A stretch of DNA of 64,000 bases from Ruminococcus sp. (GTDB taxonomy: Bacteria > Bacillota > Clostridia > Oscillospirales > Ruminococcaceae), in contig JAFUTK010000019.1 of NCBI GenBank assembly GCA_017471405.1, positions 1-64,000 of the forward strand, given 5' to 3'. A model generated the notes under the pieces. The model searched no databases and was not told the DNA's origin. It saw only the letters and a list, made by a program, of their open reading frames with translations. Position numbers and translations under genes: made by a program. Positions 32,556 through 41,916 of the stretch are shown here, piece by piece (the first letter of the stretch is position 1; each line of letters opens with the position of its first letter).

Positions 32556-33992
32556 TCAGCCAATTGGCTCCTTCGATACCTCATTTGAGAGGGTGACGCT
32601 TTCGCCTCCTATCTCCTTATAAGTCCTGATTATCAGGAAAAGGGCGGCGATGAAGGTCAGGATATCCGACACCGGCATTGAGTAGAGGACGCCGTCCAGA
32701 GCGAAAAATCTCGGCAGCAGCAGCGCAAGACCCACTCCGAAAACTATCTCCCTGATAACAGAGAGCGCGGTGGATTCCGCAGCCTTTCCCATAGCCTGTA
32801 AGAATATGAAACAAGCCTTATTCACGCAGGCGAACACCATCATACAGAGATAAATGCGAAAAGCGCGGACTGCAAAATCGGTGTAATAGCTGCTCTCGTT
32901 GGAGGCTCCGAAAATGCCGATAAGCTGGCGGGGGAAGAGCTCGACTATCAACAGTGCGACGGCTCCCACCGCTGCCTCGGCTATGAGCAGGCGGGTGAAC
33001 AGGCTCCTGACCCGAAGCTTCAGCCCTGCGCCCATATTGAACCCGACAATAGGTATGCAGCCCGCCGCCATACCCACGACAATGGATATGACTATCTGAA
33101 AGAACTTCATAACGATGCCCACCACTGCCATAGGTATCTGGGCGTACTGCTCCTGCCCGAATATAGGGTCAAGGGCGCCGTACTTGCGTATCATATTATT
33201 TATAGCCGCCATTGCCGCCACGAGGGATATCTGTGATAGGAAGCTGGTGAGGCCCAGTATCAGCGTTTTACGGATAACCAAGGCGTCGGGGCGGAAGTCC
33301 TCCCTTGAGGGCTTGACCTGCTTCATATTCACAAGATAGCCTACGGCAAGGAATGCAGTTGCCGCCTGACCTATGACAGTAGCCAGTGCAGCGCCCATCA
33401 TTCCCCATCTGCAAACGAATATGAAAACGGGGTCCAGAATGATGTTGATGACTGCGCCCGCCAGAGTGGAGACCATAGCGAAGGCAGGGCTGCCGTCGGC
33501 GCGGATAACGGGGTTCATAGCCTGCCCAAACATATAGAAGGGTATCCCCAGCGTGATATAGAAGAAGTATTCCTTTGAGCAGCTATAGGTCCCGGGGTTG
33601 ACGGTGCCGCCGAACATTCTGATGATACTGCTGCTGAAAACAAGATACACCGCTGAAAGGACAAGGCTTGCCAGCACAGTTATCACGACGGAGTTCCCGA
33701 CGCTGCGTTTGGCCTTTTCGGGTTCCCTCTTGCCAAGGCTCAGACTGACGAAGGCGCAGCAGCCGTCGCCTATCATAACGGCAATAGCCAGCGCTATGAC
33801 TGTCAGCGGGAACACCACAGTATTGGCGGCGTTGCCGTAGGAGCCGAGGTAGTCGGCATTGGCGATGAATATCTGGTCCACGATGTTGTAGAGCGCTCCC
33901 ACCAGCAGCGAGATGATGCAGGGCAGGGCGTATTTTTTCATTAGCTTTCCCACCGGCTCGGTGCCGAGAAAGCTGTTGGCTGTTCTTTCCAT
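32556..33992 (-). CDS. MATE-family efflux transporter
   Basis: The 478-residue protein has 12 predicted membrane helices in two homologous halves typical of MATE proteins: LPCIISLLVGALYNIVDQIFIA at the start and a second-half LTSFLSQISLVAAMAAINN. MATE pumps export drugs or metabolites using sodium or proton gradients; several gut Firmicutes members have unknown substrates. GGAGG lies 6 bases before the ATG. A short leader with a strong terminator-like hairpin (34017-34062) sits between its promoter and the ribosome binding site, suggesting attenuation control. Confidence 0.94.
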   Translation of the reverse strand: MERTANSFLGTEPVGKLMKKYALPCIISLLVGALYNIVDQIFIANADYLGSYGNAANTVVFPLTVIALAIAVMIGDGCCAFVSLSLGKREPEKAKRSVGNSVVITVLASLVLSAVYLVFSSSIIRMFGGTVNPGTYSCSKEYFFYITLGIPFYMFGQAMNPVIRADGSPAFAMVSTLAGAVINIILDPVFIFVCRWGMMGAALATVIGQAATAFLAVGYLVNMKQVKPSREDFRPDALVIRKTLILGLTSFLSQISLVAAMAAINNMIRKYGALDPIFGQEQYAQIPMAVVGIVMKFFQIVISIVVGMAAGCIPIVGFNMGAGLKLRVRSLFTRLLIAEAAVGAVALLIVELFPRQLIGIFGASNESSYYTDFAVRAFRIYLCMMVFACVNKACFIFLQAMGKAAESTALSVIREIVFGVGLALLLPRFFALDGVLYSMPVSDILTFIAALFLIIRTYKEIGGESVTLSNEVSKEPIG

Positions 33993-34306
33993 TTCATACC
34001 TCCGGACAAAAATAAAAACGTGCAGCGCTCAACCGGACTTACGCGGATGTTCGCTACACGTTATGCTGTTATTATACCACCTTCTTTTGAAATTTGCAAA
34101 TGGTATTTTTGCACAAAGTTTCATATTTTTAAAGGAGAAGATTTGAAACTGGCAAATTTGGCTTTACTGCACAAATAAATAACGTTAAATTTGTCTATCC
34201 CGACAGTACCATTTTTGATGAAGGTCTGCTATAATTAATGAAAGCAGAGCATAAACATGAGTTTCATATTTTTGCATTTCACACTAATTTTCAAAGGAGA
34301 AGCACT
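33993..34306. other. Divergent region between MATE and GH2 genes
   Basis: No gene is seen. The MATE side has a promoter and leader hairpin (34007-34099). The GH2 side has TATAAT at 34230-34235 without a good -35 box, which suggests activator dependence. A 14-base direct repeat AGTTTCATATTTTT occurs at 34117-34130 and 34260-34273, each copy followed by AAAGGAGAAG. Confidence 0.5.
34007..34099 (-). promoter_or_regulatory. MATE promoter and terminator-like leader hairpin
   Basis: Minus strand: TTGCAA (34099-34094), 17-base spacer, TATAAT (34076-34071), then ACGTGTAGCG (34061-34052) pairing with CGCTGCACGT (34027-34018) and a TTTTTATTTTT tract, then the GGAGG of the MATE gene. One G-U-like mismatch lies in the stem. 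It looks like a transcription attenuator of a class I do not recognise. Confidence 0.6.
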
Positions 34307-37300
34307 ATGAGAGAAACAAACCTTTTTTGCAGCGGCTGGGAGTTCTCGCTGCAGCCTGTCGGAACGGAGTATTCCGACAGCTTTGAGTGGCAGAAGGTGG
34401 ATATCCCCCACGACTGGCTCATCTATGACACCAAGGATCTCTACAAGACCTCCACCGGCTGGTACCGCCGCCGCTTCACTGTCCCCAACGACGGCAGGCG
34501 CACATCTGTGCGGTTTGAGGGAGTGTATATGGACAGCCGCGTTTACGTCAACGGCAAGCCTGCCGGCGAGTGGAAGTACGGCTATACCACCTTCGAGTTG
34601 GACATCACCGACCTGCTTAGTGAAGGCGAGAACGAGCTCACCGTCAGGGTGGACTACCGCTGCCCCAATTCCCGCTGGTATTCCGGCGCCGGAATATACA
34701 GGAAGGTATGGCTTAACAGATATGAAAATACTCACATTCTGCCGGACGGTGTCTATGTCGTGGCTGAGAATGACGGCAAGGTAACTGTCGTCACCGAGGC
34801 CGCACGTCCCCTTGCGGAGACTGTCGACGGTCTCACCGTCAGAGCCTCTGTATACAGACAGGAGGGCGGCGAGCTGGAGCTCATCACCGAGACGGAAAAC
34901 GCCGTCACCGCCGCTGACCGCTCATCACTGGCAGCGGAGGTCACCCGCGAGGACGAGAAATACTCCGTCAATACACAGACATTATTCGTTCCTGACCCTG
35001 CCGTTTGGGATATCGGCGACCCGCAGCTTTACCTTTGCTGCGTGACCCTGTTCAAAAACGGCGAGCCGGTGGATATGCAGAGCACCACCTTCGGCTTTAG
35101 AAAGGTGGAATTCACCACCGACCACGGTTTCTTTCTAAACGGCAGACACCTAAAGCTCCACGGCGCCTGCATGCACCACGATCTGGGCGCACTGGGCTCT
35201 GCTGTGAACCGCTCCGCCATACGCCGCCAGCTTTTAAAGCTGCGGGATATGGGCGTCAACGCTATTCGCACCAGCCATAACCCGCCTTCCGTTGAACTGC
35301 TGGAGCTGGCGGACGAAATGGGCTTCCTTATCCTTGACGAGGCCTTCGATATGTGGGAGCGTCCCAAGACCGATTACGACTACGGCAGGTTCTTCCCAGA
35401 GTGGAAGGAGCGGGACGTTGCCTCCTGGATAAAGCGCGACCGCAATCACCCCTGCATTTTCGGCTGGAGCATCGGCAATGAAATATATGACACCCATGCC
35501 GACGAGCGCGGTCAGGAGGTCACCACCATACTTATGGGACTGGTGAAAAAGCACGACCCCATCGGCAACCGATACATTACCATCGGCTCCAACTATATGG
35601 GCAGCGAGAATGCCCGCAAGTGCGCCGACATTCTGAAAATAGCCGGCTACAACTACGCCGAGCGCCTCTACGACGAGCAGCATGAAGAGCACCCCGACTG
35701 GTGCATTTACGGCTCCGAGACCTCTTCGGTAGTTTCCAGCCGCGGCATTTACCACTTCCCCCTCTCCAAGGAGATACTCTGCGAGGACGACGAGCAGTGC
35801 TCCGCTCTGGGCAACAGCTCCCCTGTCTGGGCTTCAAGAAGCCTGGAAAGGAACATCACCGCCGACCGCGACCGGGAGTTCTGCGCCGGACAGTTCATTT
35901 GGACGGGCTTTGACTACATCGGCGAGCCCACCCCCTACGCCACCAAGAACAGCTACTTCGGTCAGATAGATACCGCAGGTTTCCCAAAGGACGGTGCCTT
36001 TGTATATCGCACCGTCTGGACAGACTGGAAAAAGGCCCCCTTTGTACATATCTTCCCCCACTGGGATTTCAGCGAGGGTGAAATGATAGATGTGCGCGTC
36101 GCAGGCAACTGCCCCCATATCAGGCTGGAATGGGGCGGCGAGGTAATAGCGGAAAGAGACTTTGACCAGTCCTCTTCACCGACACTTACTCTTGATGCAA
36201 GGCTTCCCTACAGCAAGGGCGAGCTGAAAGCATATGCCTATGACGAGAACGGCACCCTGCTGGCAGAGGACTCCGTCCGCAGCTTCGGGGACGCCGTAAG
36301 GCTCTCGCTTTCTCCCAGCACTCTTGAGCTGCCCGCCGGCAGCGAGGAGCTCTGCTTCATAGAGATAGCCGCCGTAGATAAGGACGGCGTGTTCGTCGCC
36401 AATGCTGCCGACCGCGTGAACGTGGAGGTCACCGGTCCTGGCAGACTGCTGGGCCTCGACAACGGCGACTCCACCGACTACGAGCAGTACAAGACTACCT
36501 CCCGCAGGCTGTTCTCCGGCAGACTTCTGGCAATAATTGCCCCCACCACCGAGAGCGGCAACATCACAGTCAGGTTCACCTCCCCGTCTTTAGAGGAGAC
36601 CAGCCTGACTATAAAGGCACTCCCCGCAGAGCCGGTGGAGGGAATATCCTTCCTGCTTAACTGCACCGAGCGCAAGTCCGACTGCCCCGATGCCGCCTCG
36701 GATATCCCAGTGAGAAGGATTGACCTCTCCGGCGAGAGAAAGCTCTTCGACCCGGAGCATAAGAAGCTTCGCTTCAAGACCACAGTTCTCCCCGCAAATT
36801 CAAGCTATGCAGATGGGATAGAATACCGCGTCACCACCGTTGACGGCATCGTTTCACATCTGGCGGAGATAGTGTCCTTTGATAACGAGGGCGTTACCGT
36901 CCGCTGCCTTGGGGACGGCGAGTTCTACCTGCGGGCGCTGTGCAAGAACGGAACCAACAAATACCACACCTATTCGCTGCTGCGCCTGACCGCAGAGGGT
37001 CTCGGCAGCGCCACCATCGACCCCTACGAGCTTGTCACCGGCGGGCTCTACACTCTGGGCGAGAACGCCTCCAACGGCATCCGCCACGGCGCAGCCTTCG
37101 GCGTGGACGGCGGCTGGTTCGGCTATGAGAACGTGGACTTCGGCCCTGTGGGCAGCGACACCGTCACCCTGCCTATATTTGCAAACTACGCCACCCCCGT
37201 CCGCCTGAGTGTGTGGGACGGCACCCCCGAGGACGGCAAATGCCTCGGCGAATTTGAATACAGCCTCCCCACTAAATGGATGGTATATCAGCCGGCGACC

Positions 37301-37759
37301 TACAAGCTCTCCGAAACGCTGAGGGGAGTGCATACCATCTCCTTCAAGTCCGACTGGCGCTTTGACGTTGAGGGCTTCCGCTTCGAGAAGCAGCAAAAGG
37401 AGACCGCCGAGCTGCTGGCGATCAACGCCGAGAGCATTTACGGCGACAGCTTCACCCGCGGCGAGGACGCCGTCACCGGCATCGGCAACAACGTTATCCT
37501 TGAATTCGGTGAGTTTGACTTCACCGAGCATAAGCCCGCAAGGATAGTCATTACCGGACGCTCCAAGCTGGACTTAAACAGCATACACCTCTCCTTCTCC
37601 GGCGAGGAGGAGACAAGGGAGCTGGTGGAATTTGCCGGCTGCGAGGACTACACCGCCCGCAGCTTTGACCTGACCGCCATCAGCGGCAAAGGCAGGCTCT
37701 CCTTCATATTCCTCCCCGGCTCCGACTTCGACCTTAAGTCCTTCAGATTTGAGCTGTGA
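34307..37759 (+). CDS. Glycoside hydrolase family 2 beta-galactosidase-like enzyme
   Basis: The 1150-residue enzyme has no signal peptide and should act in the cytoplasm on imported oligosaccharides. The N-terminal sugar-binding domain (IPHDWLIYDTKDLYKTSTGWYRR), immunoglobulin-like domain, and TIM barrel are in GH2 order: IRTSHNPPSVELLELADEMG, acid/base Glu in GWSIGNEIYD (about residue 391) and nucleophile Glu in IYGSETSSV (about residue 470). Ig-like (about 620-760) and C-terminal beta-sandwich domains (GFRFEKQQKE and a second copy ending SFRFEL) extend it beyond the classic length. The start at 34307 has AAAGGAG 7 bases upstream. Beta-galactosidase is likely; related glycosidases are not excluded. 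Confidence 0.93.
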   Translation: MRETNLFCSGWEFSLQPVGTEYSDSFEWQKVDIPHDWLIYDTKDLYKTSTGWYRRRFTVPNDGRRTSVRFEGVYMDSRVYVNGKPAGEWKYGYTTFELDITDLLSEGENELTVRVDYRCPNSRWYSGAGIYRKVWLNRYENTHILPDGVYVVAENDGKVTVVTEAARPLAETVDGLTVRASVYRQEGGELELITETENAVTAADRSSLAAEVTREDEKYSVNTQTLFVPDPAVWDIGDPQLYLCCVTLFKNGEPVDMQSTTFGFRKVEFTTDHGFFLNGRHLKLHGACMHHDLGALGSAVNRSAIRRQLLKLRDMGVNAIRTSHNPPSVELLELADEMGFLILDEAFDMWERPKTDYDYGRFFPEWKERDVASWIKRDRNHPCIFGWSIGNEIYDTHADERGQEVTTILMGLVKKHDPIGNRYITIGSNYMGSENARKCADILKIAGYNYAERLYDEQHEEHPDWCIYGSETSSVVSSRGIYHFPLSKEILCEDDEQCSALGNSSPVWASRSLERNITADRDREFCAGQFIWTGFDYIGEPTPYATKNSYFGQIDTAGFPKDGAFVYRTVWTDWKKAPFVHIFPHWDFSEGEMIDVRVAGNCPHIRLEWGGEVIAERDFDQSSSPTLTLDARLPYSKGELKAYAYDENGTLLAEDSVRSFGDAVRLSLSPSTLELPAGSEELCFIEIAAVDKDGVFVANAADRVNVEVTGPGRLLGLDNGDSTDYEQYKTTSRRLFSGRLLAIIAPTTESGNITVRFTSPSLEETSLTIKALPAEPVEGISFLLNCTERKSDCPDAASDIPVRRIDLSGERKLFDPEHKKLRFKTTVLPANSSYADGIEYRVTTVDGIVSHLAEIVSFDNEGVTVRCLGDGEFYLRALCKNGTNKYHTYSLLRLTAEGLGSATIDPYELVTGGLYTLGENASNGIRHGAAFGVDGGWFGYENVDFGPVGSDTVTLPIFANYATPVRLSVWDGTPEDGKCLGEFEYSLPTKWMVYQPATYKLSETLRGVHTISFKSDWRFDVEGFRFEKQQKETAELLAINAESIYGDSFTRGEDAVTGIGNNVILEFGEFDFTEHKPARIVITGRSKLDLNSIHLSFSGEEETRELVEFAGCEDYTARSFDLTAISGKGRLSFIFLPGSDFDLKSFRFEL

Positions 37760-37810
37760 TACTCAAAAATCAGTAGGCTGTGTGTGACAGTCATTCCGCC
37801 GTAAAAGCGT

Positions 37811-37877
37811 GCTCCCCCCACCGGGGGAGCAAAAATAAAGGAATATCCCGCCCCTCTCGGAGCGGGATATTCCTTTT
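37811..37877. terminator. Two hairpins between GH2 and xylulokinase genes
   Basis: GCTCCCCC/GGGGGAGC (37811-37830) and the longer AAGGAATATCCCGC/GCGGGATATTCCTT (37837-37876) with T-tracts; the second is a good bidirectional terminator for the two convergent genes. Confidence 0.75.
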
Positions 37878-37895
37878 ATCATATCTATCCGTTTA

Positions 37896-39419
37896 TCAGA
37901 GTGCGGAGAGCTTTGCGAACTTCTCCTTGAGTGCGGGGTATATCTCCCTGTATAGCTGATAATACTTCTCATACTCGGGAACTCTCTCCGCGTCAGGCTG
38001 CTGGGTCTTATCTACCTTGCAGACTGCCTTGCAGGCCTCGGGAACGCTGGAGTAAACCCCCGCTCCGGTGAGAGCCAGCAGAGCCACGCCCAGTGCCGGG
38101 CCCTCCTTGGAGGAGGCGGTCTTTACGGGGCAGTTGTAGAGGTCAGCCAGCATCGAGCGCCACAGCGGTGAGCTTCCGCCGCCGCCGCAAGCCATCATAT
38201 CGGAAACATTGATGTTCATATCGCGGAACACCTCAACGCAATCGCGCAGCGAGTAGGAAACGCCCTCCATAACGGCGCGGAGCATCTCCTTCTTGGTGTG
38301 CATAGCCGAGAGGCCGAAGAACACGCCTCTGGCGTTGGGGTCAAGGTGGGGAGTTCTCTCGCCCATCAGGTAAGGCAGATAGAGCAGCCTGTTGGCGCCG
38401 ACGGGAACGGTTTCCGCCTGCTTATCCATCAGGTAATACTCATCAACGCCCATATACTTGGCGGTCTCCTTCTCGGAGCCGCAGAAGTTGTCTCTGAACC
38501 ATTTGAGGGAAAGTCCTGCGCCCTGAGTAACGCCCATAACGTGCCAGCTGTTAGGTACAGCAGCGCAGCAGGTGTGAACCCTGCCCTTGGGGTCGATGGA
38601 TATATTGGAGGTGTGAGCGAACACAACGCCGGAGGTGCCGATGGTGGTGAATGCCTTGCCGTCCTCGCAGACGCCTGTGCCGATAGCAGCAGCGGCATTG
38701 TCTCCTGCGCCGCCCACAACGATAGTGCCCTCGTTTAGGCCCAGCTCCTCAGCCATACACTTTGTCAGAGTGCCTGTTACCTCACAGCTCTCATAAACCT
38801 TACCGAACCAGCTCTTGTCAAGGCCGAAGGCGGAGATGAGCTCGTCCGACCACTTACGGTTTGGAACGTCCAGCAGCTGCATACCGGAGGCATCGGAGAC
38901 CTCGGTGGCGTACTCATGGGTCAGCACAAAGCGCAGGAAGTCCTTGGGCAGCAGGATATGAGCTATCTTGCTGAAATTCTCCGGCTCGTTGTTCTTCACC
39001 CAGAGAATCTTAGCCGCAGTCCAGCCGGTGAGGGCGGGGTTGGCGGTGATTTCTATGAGCTTCTTCTCGCCTACGTTAGCGTTCATCCACTCAACTTCCT
39101 TAGCAGTTCTCTGGTCGCACCAGATGATAGAGGGACGGATAACGTTGTTGTCCTTATCCAGCAGGACAAGCCCGTGCATCTGGCCGGAAATACCGATGCC
39201 CTTTACGTCGTTCTTGTTCACTCCGCTCTGCGCCATTACAGCCTTGATGGTGCCGATCATAGCGTTAGCCCAATCTCCCGGCATCTGCTCCGCATAGCCG
39301 TTCTTCGGCTGATACATAGGATACTCGATAGTCTTGGAGGCGATGACTGTGCCGGCCTCGTCGAACAGGACGGTCTTGGTGCCGCTGGTGCCGCAGTCTA
39401 CTCCGATTACATATGCCAT
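37896..39419 (-). CDS. xylB: Xylulokinase
   Basis: XylB phosphorylates D-xylulose with ATP, feeding xylose into the pentose phosphate pathway. The 507-residue protein is a full-length FGGY kinase: GVDCGTSGTKTVLFDEAG at the N-terminus, GISGQMHGLVLLDKD (typical of xylulokinases), catalytic Asp in the VVGGAGDNAAAAIGTG loop, GTSGVVF and ACGGGGSSPLWRSML near the C-terminus. AGGAG lies 9 bases before the ATG. It has its own promoter (39464-39492). No xylose isomerase gene is in the window. It fits a fibre-degrading lifestyle. Confidence 0.96.
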   Translation of the reverse strand: MAYVIGVDCGTSGTKTVLFDEAGTVIASKTIEYPMYQPKNGYAEQMPGDWANAMIGTIKAVMAQSGVNKNDVKGIGISGQMHGLVLLDKDNNVIRPSIIWCDQRTAKEVEWMNANVGEKKLIEITANPALTGWTAAKILWVKNNEPENFSKIAHILLPKDFLRFVLTHEYATEVSDASGMQLLDVPNRKWSDELISAFGLDKSWFGKVYESCEVTGTLTKCMAEELGLNEGTIVVGGAGDNAAAAIGTGVCEDGKAFTTIGTSGVVFAHTSNISIDPKGRVHTCCAAVPNSWHVMGVTQGAGLSLKWFRDNFCGSEKETAKYMGVDEYYLMDKQAETVPVGANRLLYLPYLMGERTPHLDPNARGVFFGLSAMHTKKEMLRAVMEGVSYSLRDCVEVFRDMNINVSDMMACGGGGSSPLWRSMLADLYNCPVKTASSKEGPALGVALLALTGAGVYSSVPEACKAVCKVDKTQQPDAERVPEYEKYYQLYREIYPALKEKFAKLSAL

Positions 39420-39463
39420 AGTACATAACTCCTTTATGATAGATTTGATTTGATATCACTATA

Positions 39464-39492
39464 ATTATACATTATTTCCGCCCCGCCGTCAA
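39464..39492 (-). promoter_or_regulatory. xylB promoter
   Basis: Minus strand TTGACG (39492-39487), 17-base spacer, TATAAT (39469-39464). Confidence 0.75.
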
Positions 39493-39572
39493 TACTGCGC
39501 ACTGGTCATTTTTTGCGCTTTTGTTTTCTGAAAGAATATCGTTCCCCGGTCTGAATAATCATTCTTTACATC

Positions 39573-39601
39573 TTGAATTATTAACAATTATATGTTATAA
39601 T
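39573..39601 (+). promoter_or_regulatory. metG promoter
   Basis: TTGAAT at 39573-39578, 17-base spacer, TATAAT at 39596-39601. The remaining leader is only about 30 bases, so there is no room for a T-box. Confidence 0.7.
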
Positions 39602-39637
39602 AAAATTTACCTTATCCCTGAAAGGAAGTAAAAGACA

Positions 39638-41644
39638 ATGGGAAAGAACAACGACAACAGACCCTTTGAGATACCCCGCCCCGAATTTCCGAAGAGAGCC
39701 GTCATCACTGGCGGTATGCCCTACGGAAACAAGGAGCTCCATTTCGGACACGTGGGCGGTATGCTGGTGTTTGCGGACACCTATGCCCGCTTCCTGCGTG
39801 ACCGCATCGGCAAGGACAACGTTATATTCGTCACCGGCACCGACTGCTACGGCTCCCCTATCGCGGAGGGCTGGAGAAAAAAGGTGGAGGCAGGCGAGTT
39901 CGAGGGCAGCCTCGAGGACTTCGTACGCTCCAATCACAACAAGCAGAAGGCCACCCTTGACCGCTACGGCATCGCTCCCAACCTCTACGGCGCCTCGGGA
40001 CTTGACCGCTCCAAGGAGATTCACGCTGAGGTGACAGATCTCTTCCTGCGCTCCCTCTATGAAAAGGGACAGCTGGAGAAAATATCTACCATGCAGTTCT
40101 ATGACGAAAAGGCGCAGATGTTCCTAAACGGCAGACAGGTCATCGGCAAATGCCCGGTGGAGGGCTGCCAGTCGGAAAAGGGCTACGCCGACGAGTGCGA
40201 TCTGGGGCATCAGTATATGCCGGAGGACCTCATCGACCCGGTGAGCACACTTTCCGGTGAGAAGCCCACAATGCGCCCCGTCACCAACTGGTACTTCAAG
40301 CTCACCGACTACGACAAGCTCCTTCAGGACTGGGTAGCGGATATGCAGAAGAGAAAGGATATCCGCCCGGTAGTTTGGAAGACTATATCCGAATTCCTAA
40401 AGCCCCCGGTCATCTACGTCAAGCGGGAGTTCGAGGAAAAATACAAGGAGCTGGCGGCTTCCCTGCCCGCTCACGAATATATCGAGGAGCCTAAAAAGCC
40501 CTCCTTCACCATCGGCTTTGAGCGCCTTGCAGACTGCGAGGAGGCCAGCCGCATTCTCGCCAAGAACGGCATCCGCTTCCGTACAGGAAAGAAGCTGGTG
40601 CCCTTCCGTCTCACCGGAAATATTGAGTGGGGCGTGCCCGCTCCCGACTTCGAGGGCAGCGGAGAAAAGCTCACCGTATGGGTGTGGCCGGAATCCCTCT
40701 GGGCGCCTATCTCCTTTACCGAGACCTACCTTGAAAAGACAGGTCACGACAGGAGCGAGTGGCGCGACTACTGGTGCAGCAAGGACGCCACAGTTTACCA
40801 GTTCATCGGGCAGGATAACATCTACTTCTACGGCGTTGCCGAGCCGGCTATGTGGATAGCCCAGCAGCACAGTGAGGAAAAGTCCGCCCAGCCCGCCGAG
40901 GGCGACCTGACTATGCCGGTGATAGTCGCAAACCACCATATCCTCTTCCTGGACAAGAAGGCATCGAGCTCCGGAGCAATAAAGCCCCCTATGGCGGACG
41001 AGCTCTTGAACTACTACACCCCCGAGCAGCTGAGGATGCACTGGCTGGGGCTGGGTCTCGGTCAGCGCTCTGTCAGCTTTATGCCCAAGCCCTTCAACCC
41101 CGACGCCAAGCCGGAGGATGCCGACCCCGTTGTAAAGGAAGGCTTCCTGCTTTCAAATGTTTACAACCGCATTATCAGAACTGCCTTCTACACCGCGCAG
41201 AAGGAGCTGGACGGTCTGCTGCCGGCAGTGAGCCCGGAGGAGAATATCCTTGCAGACGCCAAAAAGGCTGTGCTGGACTACGAGCGGCATATGTCGAAGT
41301 TCAACTTCCACCAGTGCACCTATGTGCTGGACAGCTATATCCGCAACGGCTCAAAGTATATGGCAAAGGTGCTGGACGGCAAGGAAAAGCCCCGGGAGGA
41401 ATACGAGCAAGCGCTGGCAAACGTGTTCCACATCATACGCACTGCGGCGATACTGCTGCACCCCATGGCTCCCTTCGGCACGGAAAAGCTGCGGGATTAT
41501 TTGCAGTTAGACGAGCGGATATGGTCGTGGGAGACGGTATTCGAGCCGCTGTCCTTCTTTGCGGAGGAAGGCCACAAGCTGAAATTCCTCGCCCCGCGTG
41601 AGGATTTCTTCACCCGTCACGAGAGCCAGTTTGCGCAGGAGTGA
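39638..41644 (+). CDS. metG: Methionyl-tRNA synthetase
   Basis: This class I enzyme charges tRNA-Met in the cytoplasm. The 668-residue protein has the HIGH-type motif HFGHVGG (residues 35-41), a zinc-knuckle-like CPVEGCQSEKGYADEC, the anticodon-side region, and DKKASSSGAI near residue 442 in place of KMSKS. The variant KASSS and inserts around residues 250-330 separate it from the common bacterial MetG; it looks like a divergent MetG lineage seen in some Clostridia (inference). No C-terminal EMAP/Trbp111 domain is visible. It could be a second synthetase; whether another metG exists lies outside the window. Confidence 0.88.
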   Translation: MGKNNDNRPFEIPRPEFPKRAVITGGMPYGNKELHFGHVGGMLVFADTYARFLRDRIGKDNVIFVTGTDCYGSPIAEGWRKKVEAGEFEGSLEDFVRSNHNKQKATLDRYGIAPNLYGASGLDRSKEIHAEVTDLFLRSLYEKGQLEKISTMQFYDEKAQMFLNGRQVIGKCPVEGCQSEKGYADECDLGHQYMPEDLIDPVSTLSGEKPTMRPVTNWYFKLTDYDKLLQDWVADMQKRKDIRPVVWKTISEFLKPPVIYVKREFEEKYKELAASLPAHEYIEEPKKPSFTIGFERLADCEEASRILAKNGIRFRTGKKLVPFRLTGNIEWGVPAPDFEGSGEKLTVWVWPESLWAPISFTETYLEKTGHDRSEWRDYWCSKDATVYQFIGQDNIYFYGVAEPAMWIAQQHSEEKSAQPAEGDLTMPVIVANHHILFLDKKASSSGAIKPPMADELLNYYTPEQLRMHWLGLGLGQRSVSFMPKPFNPDAKPEDADPVVKEGFLLSNVYNRIIRTAFYTAQKELDGLLPAVSPEENILADAKKAVLDYERHMSKFNFHQCTYVLDSYIRNGSKYMAKVLDGKEKPREEYEQALANVFHIIRTAAILLHPMAPFGTEKLRDYLQLDERIWSWETVFEPLSFFAEEGHKLKFLAPREDFFTRHESQFAQE

Positions 41645-41662
41645 GCATTCAGATAATAATAT

Positions 41663-41690
41663 GAGCCGCATATCATTGCGGCTCTTTTTA
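41663..41690 (+). terminator. metG terminator
   Basis: GAGCCGCA pairs with TGCGGCTC around TATCAT, followed by TTTTTATG. Confidence 0.85.
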
Positions 41691-41811
41691 TGTCCGGGCC
41701 TTGATATCGGCTTATGAAAGCTGTACCTTTATGTCAGCACTCCGACCCTCTAAATTTCCGACTTTGACCCCCACAAATCCGTAGATACGGGGTTTGTTCA
41801 TTTTTTGTTCA

Positions 41812-41892
41812 TTGACTTTGTTCAAGGCTTGTGCTAAATTAAAATCAGGCAATGGGGCTGTTTTACCGCTTGGCGGTAGGGCAGCCCTTTTT
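41812..41892 (+). promoter_or_regulatory. Promoter and leader terminator (attenuator) of the AraC-type regulator
   Basis: TTGACT (41812-41817), 17-base spacer and TAAATT (41835-41840) form a promoter. The short leader then folds GGGCTG (41855-41860) with CAGCCC (41882-41887), with an inner TACCGC/GCGGTA stem, followed by five T: an intrinsic terminator placed before the gene's ribosome binding site. A nearby ANTAR protein is a natural candidate antiterminator (inference). Confidence 0.65.
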
Positions 41893-41916
41893 ATTTTCGG
41901 AAGGGAGGGCTGACCA

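Noticed and set aside
39420..39637. T-box leader before metG
   Set aside because: The gap between the promoter and start is about 35 bases and no T-box sequence or terminator is found.
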